From the NCBI RefSeq assembly GCF_047948215.1, contig NC_134460.1, positions 121,657,324 through 121,721,323 on the forward strand: a stretch of 64,000 nt of DNA, read 5' to 3'. Positions 59,101 to 64,000 of the stretch are shown here, in pieces. The position numbers and the translations under genes were made by a program. This stretch comes from Lycorma delicatula (Eukaryota > Arthropoda > Insecta > Hemiptera > Fulgoridae). Each line of letters starts with the position of its first letter. Positions within the stretch are counted from its first letter, which is position 1. The notes under the pieces are model-generated. The model saw only the letters and a list, made by a program, of their open reading frames with translations. It had not been told where the DNA came from and did no database searches.

Positions 59101-61900
59101 GAAATATTAGAAACTGTTCACAGCAATTAATTACAAATGTAAGTTTTGGTTAGTTCATGTGATATAAAAGATTATATCATGTCACTAATAATCACAACTG
59201 TCCATTAAAAATTTTATACGCAAGTAGAAAAATTAATTCAGAAAAATATCTATACTTTTCCAAAAAGTTTGATTTATTATTATTTTAACAAATAACTAAC
59301 ATCAACAAAACAATTAACTTTCTGATATACTACATACTAACTTTTATATTCAGATACCATTCCAGCTCCTGCTGGGTCTGTAAACACACTAGGCATCTCT
59401 ATCTCCTACACTTCTTTCAATTACTGATAGTAATGTTCTCTTCTCACCAGATGATATTTATGACTTCATTCTATCTTGCTCTCATATTTTCTGGGTCATC
59501 TTCATTTCTAGTTCCATCATTCTCATTTATGTCTTCTTCCTAGATATACAAGTTTTTTAACTAGTCTAACAGACTATAATAATGTCTCCCTTTATGATAT
59601 GATCTCTTCCATAAACCAACAGTTTACTTTTTCAAAACTTATTTTTAATAAATAATCTTTCATTGCCTCTTTCAAATCATTACAATGAATCTGTATATTT
59701 TCAACTTCTACAAACATCAATTAAAAAAAAAAAATTATTATTTTACCTTATAATTGCTTTAACTACTCTGCTCATTTTTTCTACATTAAATTTTCATATA
59801 TAAGCTTCCTTCTTTTGATCCACTTATTTTTCTAAGTCAATTGAAAATTGATATCATAACATAATGTTATATATTCCATATAACAACATATACATACATA
59901 TATTACATATGTTATATATTCCGTATGAACAAGTTTACTCAATATAAACTTTATAAAATTAAGAACATTATAAGTCCAAATACTAAACTGTTAAGCAATA
60001 CTTTAAGGTAGACACTAAAGTCTAGCTGATTAATGCTTTAAATAACAAAATAGAGAATTCAGAGAAAATCTAAATTGAGCATTCCCTAACATTTCAATTC
60101 CAACTTCGGCAACCAATATCCTTTTTGTTTCAAAATTGAGTAAGTCTAAGTTATATAAATTCACAGTCTGCATACGTTTTACTTACTTTAATAACCAGGG
60201 ATTTATTGTATACAAAATGAACATTTACTTTTCAGAACAAAGTTTCAAAACCTTTTGATCACCTTGTTATAAAAAAATAACTAATAATTTTTATAAAAAT
60301 TATTACATCATAAATGGAACAAATGAATATCAGCAAAAAAAGTATATGAATTCATTTAATATGGTACAAAAAGGAACTCTTTATTTCACATAATAATAAT
60401 TATTTTTTATAAATACAATTTTATTATGAATCATTACATGAGCAAAATATTATCATTTTGTAAATAATTCAATAAATCTTGAAATATAATTTTAGTAAAT
60501 ATTAAAATATTGTTATGTGATAGAAGATAAAATAGTACTATTAATAGTAATAATATATAATAATAGACAAGGAAGACAAAATCAGTGCAGATAGAGATAG
60601 ACATATAAGTTATACTGAAAAATTTACAATAAAGCACAGGTGCGCAATATGTGTTACATTGTATAGTAGGTACATAAATGTGACAAGGCATTATTATAAT
60701 TTTAAATTTATATACATCCCTATTTACATAAAAATTAATATAATTTATTAAATAACTAATTTAATATTTTTAATATACAGTAATAAGCATTAGTGTTTTT
60801 TATATAGTAAAATTAATCCATTGGCCGAATACATAATACAACCTCAACCATTTGATTAAAGTAGATTAATGTGGGTATAAATGGGTACAAGAGATTTTAT
60901 TAAGCTATGGTATACAGTAACTTAGATAAACAATAAATACTGTGGAGAATATAGAACAGGTATATTCTTGAGGAAAATATCATTACATAAAAACAGAATG
61001 CATGCATCTAAAATACAAAAAAGAAAAATTATACAAAGAAACTACTTTAATACAAATTCTTAATGTTAGTAAACATTCAATTTATGCTGTACAATTCAAT
61101 ACATCAGTCAAGAGATTGGATAAAATACCTGATCAAATTTATTATTCAACAATTGCATTCAGTATTAGTTGGGCAGCTTGACCGTTTTTGCCTCACTACC
61201 TTTTTATTAGGTATCAAAATGAAGGTAGGGCATTCATGTAGATCCAACAAATACAGTTTGTTACTTGAATTTATAAATATATTACCATTTTACCTTTCTG
61301 ATCAAATTTATGTTATTTTCTTACGGAATAATTGTAAATTACTTCAATAATAGAAAAATTTAACATAGCTGCTTGGTAAATGGTTTATTCTTAGTTTCAA
61401 TCCTTCATTTCCAAAAGTAATTTGTTTCATAATTCAATTAGATTTACATAATTTTTACAGCTTAATTTCATAATTATGAATATAATTATTTTACTTCGTA
61501 TTTTTGGTATTTAGAAATGGAAAATCAACAACCACTATAAAAAAAATGAGGGTGAAATCACCATACGATAAGACATACTAGAATGATGAAATTTGTAACA
61601 AACTCATGGAACTTAAATCTGGTGATTATTATACTGTACAATATGTCTGAGAAGTTCCTGTAATCCTAGATAAATAGGTTTTATGGACTTAGTATAAACT
61701 TTCAACATTTATACACATTTGTACTTTCAAATTATTTGTAAGAAATCTATGTTTGTGTCAGTTATACAACTATGTGTACCCATGTCCTCTTTGATATTTT
61801 GCAAAGCACTCTTGAATAATATGGTTCAAATTTCTCACTATGGTTCAAAAGGCTTCCTCCAGTAATCCAATTCTTCATTTCTTGTTTATCAATGTTGAAA
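56141..61900. other. AT-rich region without a supported gene
   Basis: I see no exon chain. Possible coding-like stretches on the minus strand at 58683-58560 (SGPNYSSLSALAELKECF) and 56310-56226 (ESSFDDFFNVIEGVSL) match no family I know. Hairpins: 57832-57840/57844-57852 (9 bp) and 58745-58767/58782-58804 (23 bp, one mismatch). The pyrimidine-rich stretch 59390-59720 could be an antisense non-LTR remnant. Confidence 0.4.
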
Positions 61901-62080
61901 TACGTAGGCCATGATTATTACCCACAACGAGTTATCAGGGCTTCATGGAGGTAATTTAAATAGAAATAATGATGCTTTTAAAACACTACTGATCCAGCGG
62001 CCTGGAAATTGTTCACTTACGAAACTACACAACCAACCAGCACAAGGGCTTGGGGTTCCATCTTGTTATATCCAGACATG
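61900..62080 (-). pseudogene. Tc1/mariner transposase C-terminal fossil
   Basis: Minus strand from 62065: QDGTPSPCAGWLCSFVSEQF then PGRWISS, and LPP-stop-SPD near 61945-61930. These are decayed forms of Q-D-G-A-P-x-H..F-P-G-R-W-I..W-P-P-R-S-P-D-L. Neighbouring parts and ends are not recognisable. Confidence 0.55.
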
Positions 62081-62099
62081 TTCAATGATACCCTTCTCT

Positions 62100-64000
62100 T
62101 GAAGTTAATATTAATCATTTTCAAACATTTACAAATAAGAATAACCATCCACGTAGAATTAAATTTTAAAAAAATGGTCAAAAGAATATCACGATGCCAT
62201 TCTGATCCATATAATGTGGTAAATGTTTTCCCAATTGTCACAAATTAAGCATTCTCTTAACCCAGAAAACCATATTTCTCACTCATGAACACAATAAATT
62301 GCACATTCATGTATGGGACACAGTATTTGGAAATCATGCTAATATCACAGCATGCTGCAACACACTGCTCTAAGTCTTCATTTGATAATTTATTCACAAA
62401 AGTTAGTTGAAATGGTTTCATATTTAAGTCTTTTTTAATATAATTGTTGACCGCATTATTTTAAGTTAAGCTATTTTAATTATATCTTATTAGAGACTGC
62501 ACAATTTAATTGGTGACACCGATAAATGTTTACACTCATATATCCTTGTTTAAGTGTTCATGAAATGCATTCATTATATGTTAGTTTTTTGCCCTGTGGA
62601 TCATTGTTCATGCATCCAAATACATGTTACCAATCGTTCCTCAACAATATAACTGCATCAGTTCTTAGCAGCCATTGCTTTGCAAGTGAAACAAGAGAGT
62701 GTCCTGTGTGATCTTGAGAGCAGGGATACAGATAGCGATAAAGAAATTATTTCTTAGGAACTAAATACCATGCAACTTTCAAAACAGCAGCAATAATTAA
62801 TTGCAGGGAGGGTATCAGGACTGAGAGGACATAATGTATAAAGTAACAACACAGTGAAATAAATACACTTATAAATAGAAAACAGAGGTCACACTTGCTA
62901 GAAACAACACTTAAAATTTTAAACCTTGAAAGCCATATAGTAGTGATATAGTGATATCCATTTCAGAAAATTGATCATATTCTACATTTTTATTTCAGTT
63001 TCATGTGTTTTCATATTTGGTAAGCACAACTGTTCAAACAAAATGAGAGATAATGAACAAATGAAATGAATTTCATTCGTTTCTTCAGTCAACAAAAGAT
63101 AGTTTCATGTTTTCCCCCCAAAAAATAAATGCTTCAATAGCTAAATCTTTGCACTATAAATACTTATATAGTTTTATTAAACTATATAATACAATACTAT
63201 ATTAAACATATTTAATTGCACAACAATTAAATAATCAGTATAAAAAATTGATTAGTTTGAAATATTATTTTTATGGAAATAAAATTGCAAACAAGAAAAG
63301 ACTGTTATGAAATTGAAATCAATGATATTCCCATACGTAGCTATTAAAATAGCAAGGTTAATATTTTAAATGTGTTTAACAGAATTTTTTCATAAATGAT
63401 GCATGATATTTAAAAAAATCATGGAATGTTGGTGTTTCATATATAATTATAAACATCATATTTTTATAAGTTATACAACTTTATACCAAAAGAATATATG
63501 CACACATTCAATTATGGAATGTCATATTATATTATTAATTAAAAATTATCATTACTTTATGTATATGTGTTATACAAATATATACATAGGGCTTATAAAT
63601 ATATATAATTTGTGCAAACATTAATATTACTTATAAAAATGAACAAATAAATATGCAATTACACATACTAACATTTACAAATTTACTATTTCATGTAATA
63701 CATCTATTTGTAACTTAATTTTATATTATACAAATTTAGATTACATATTTACAACAAAAATCCGCTTTATACAATTTTATTTTTTGATTAAATAATATAA
63801 AAACAAGATAAACATAACATAGAACAGCAGATGAACTAAATTACATTAGTAGAAATAGAATAATGATAGTAGAATGAAGGTCGTCACAATATTTAATTTA
63901 TTAAAACAAAGTGACTCAAAGAAAAATATCATTTAAAACATAAAATATAAATTAACAGCTATGCTGAACTACTAATATTAAAATAAAGTATTAAATACTA
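62100..64000. other. Right end of window, nothing recognised
   Basis: AT-rich; open frames up to 79 residues show no motifs and overlap the transposase fossil or AT-rich tracts. No RNA gene, repeat family or exon could be supported here. Confidence 0.5.

Noticed and set aside
59340..59780. Antisense non-LTR remnant
   Set aside because: Pyrimidine-rich strand suggests an antisense Lys/Glu-rich region, but no motif could be read with confidence.
62009..62248. Overlapping 74-79 residue frames on both strands
   Set aside because: They overlap the minus-strand transposase fossil in other frames.

Overview
The window is eukaryotic and reads as an insect nuclear locus. It is very AT-rich, has one protein gene split into small exons with GT-AG introns of up to 6.5 kb, and is full of decayed transposons. 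The mix of mariner/Tc1 elements, non-LTR retroelements and tRNA-headed SINEs suggests a hemipteran-type genome, but the order is an inference.

One host gene is certain. It runs on the minus strand from a start codon at 41582 leftwards and leaves the window at base 1. Fourteen coding exons join in phase into about 682 residues of a DHTKD1-type 2-oxoadipate dehydrogenase E1, the mitochondrial thiamine-diphosphate enzyme of lysine and tryptophan breakdown. The ThDP motif, the GMPHRGR segment, the HNELD segment and the GQDVGRGTF segment are all present. About a quarter of the protein (C-terminus) lies beyond the left edge.

The introns are a graveyard of mobile DNA. Intron 11 holds a hAT-like element (5636-6505) with an 8-bp target duplication, carrying what looks like the first coding exon of Amphiphysin, next to a dead Tc1/mariner copy (6524-7853). 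Intron 9 holds a cluster of small hairpins, a 5'-truncated RTE-like non-LTR copy (9932-12298, 10-bp target duplication) and a SINE. Intron 8 holds a GC-rich island with a histone-type 3' stem-loop. Intron 7 holds a second copy of the hAT-like repeat with a SINE nested in it (15-bp duplication). Intron 6 holds two more RTE-like pieces, a compound microsatellite and an older RT fossil. Intron 4 holds a Helitron-like repeat, a hairpin MITE and an antisense non-LTR 3' end. Intron 1 holds another Tc1/mariner fossil.

Right of the gene (41.6-64 kb) I find no secure host gene. It contains an old RT fossil (43.0-44.0 kb), a mariner with both terminal repeats and a D,D34D transposase broken by several frame disruptions (44507-45804), a high-copy arthropod ORF fossil (47.2-48.4 kb), a SINE with perfect 15-bp duplications (48845-49002), a Penelope-like element with a large inverted repeat and hammerhead-like motifs (50.3-52.2 kb), a GC-rich insertion with a 10-bp duplication (55770-56130) and a further Tc1/mariner fossil (about 62 kb).

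Two patterns deserve attention: the apparent capture of an Amphiphysin exon by a hAT-like element, and many short near-perfect foldback hairpins, several at breakpoints inside known repeats, which suggest template switching or an assembly artefact. All coordinates come from reading by eye. Splice sites of the host gene are mutually consistent in phase; transposon borders are approximate unless a target duplication is given.
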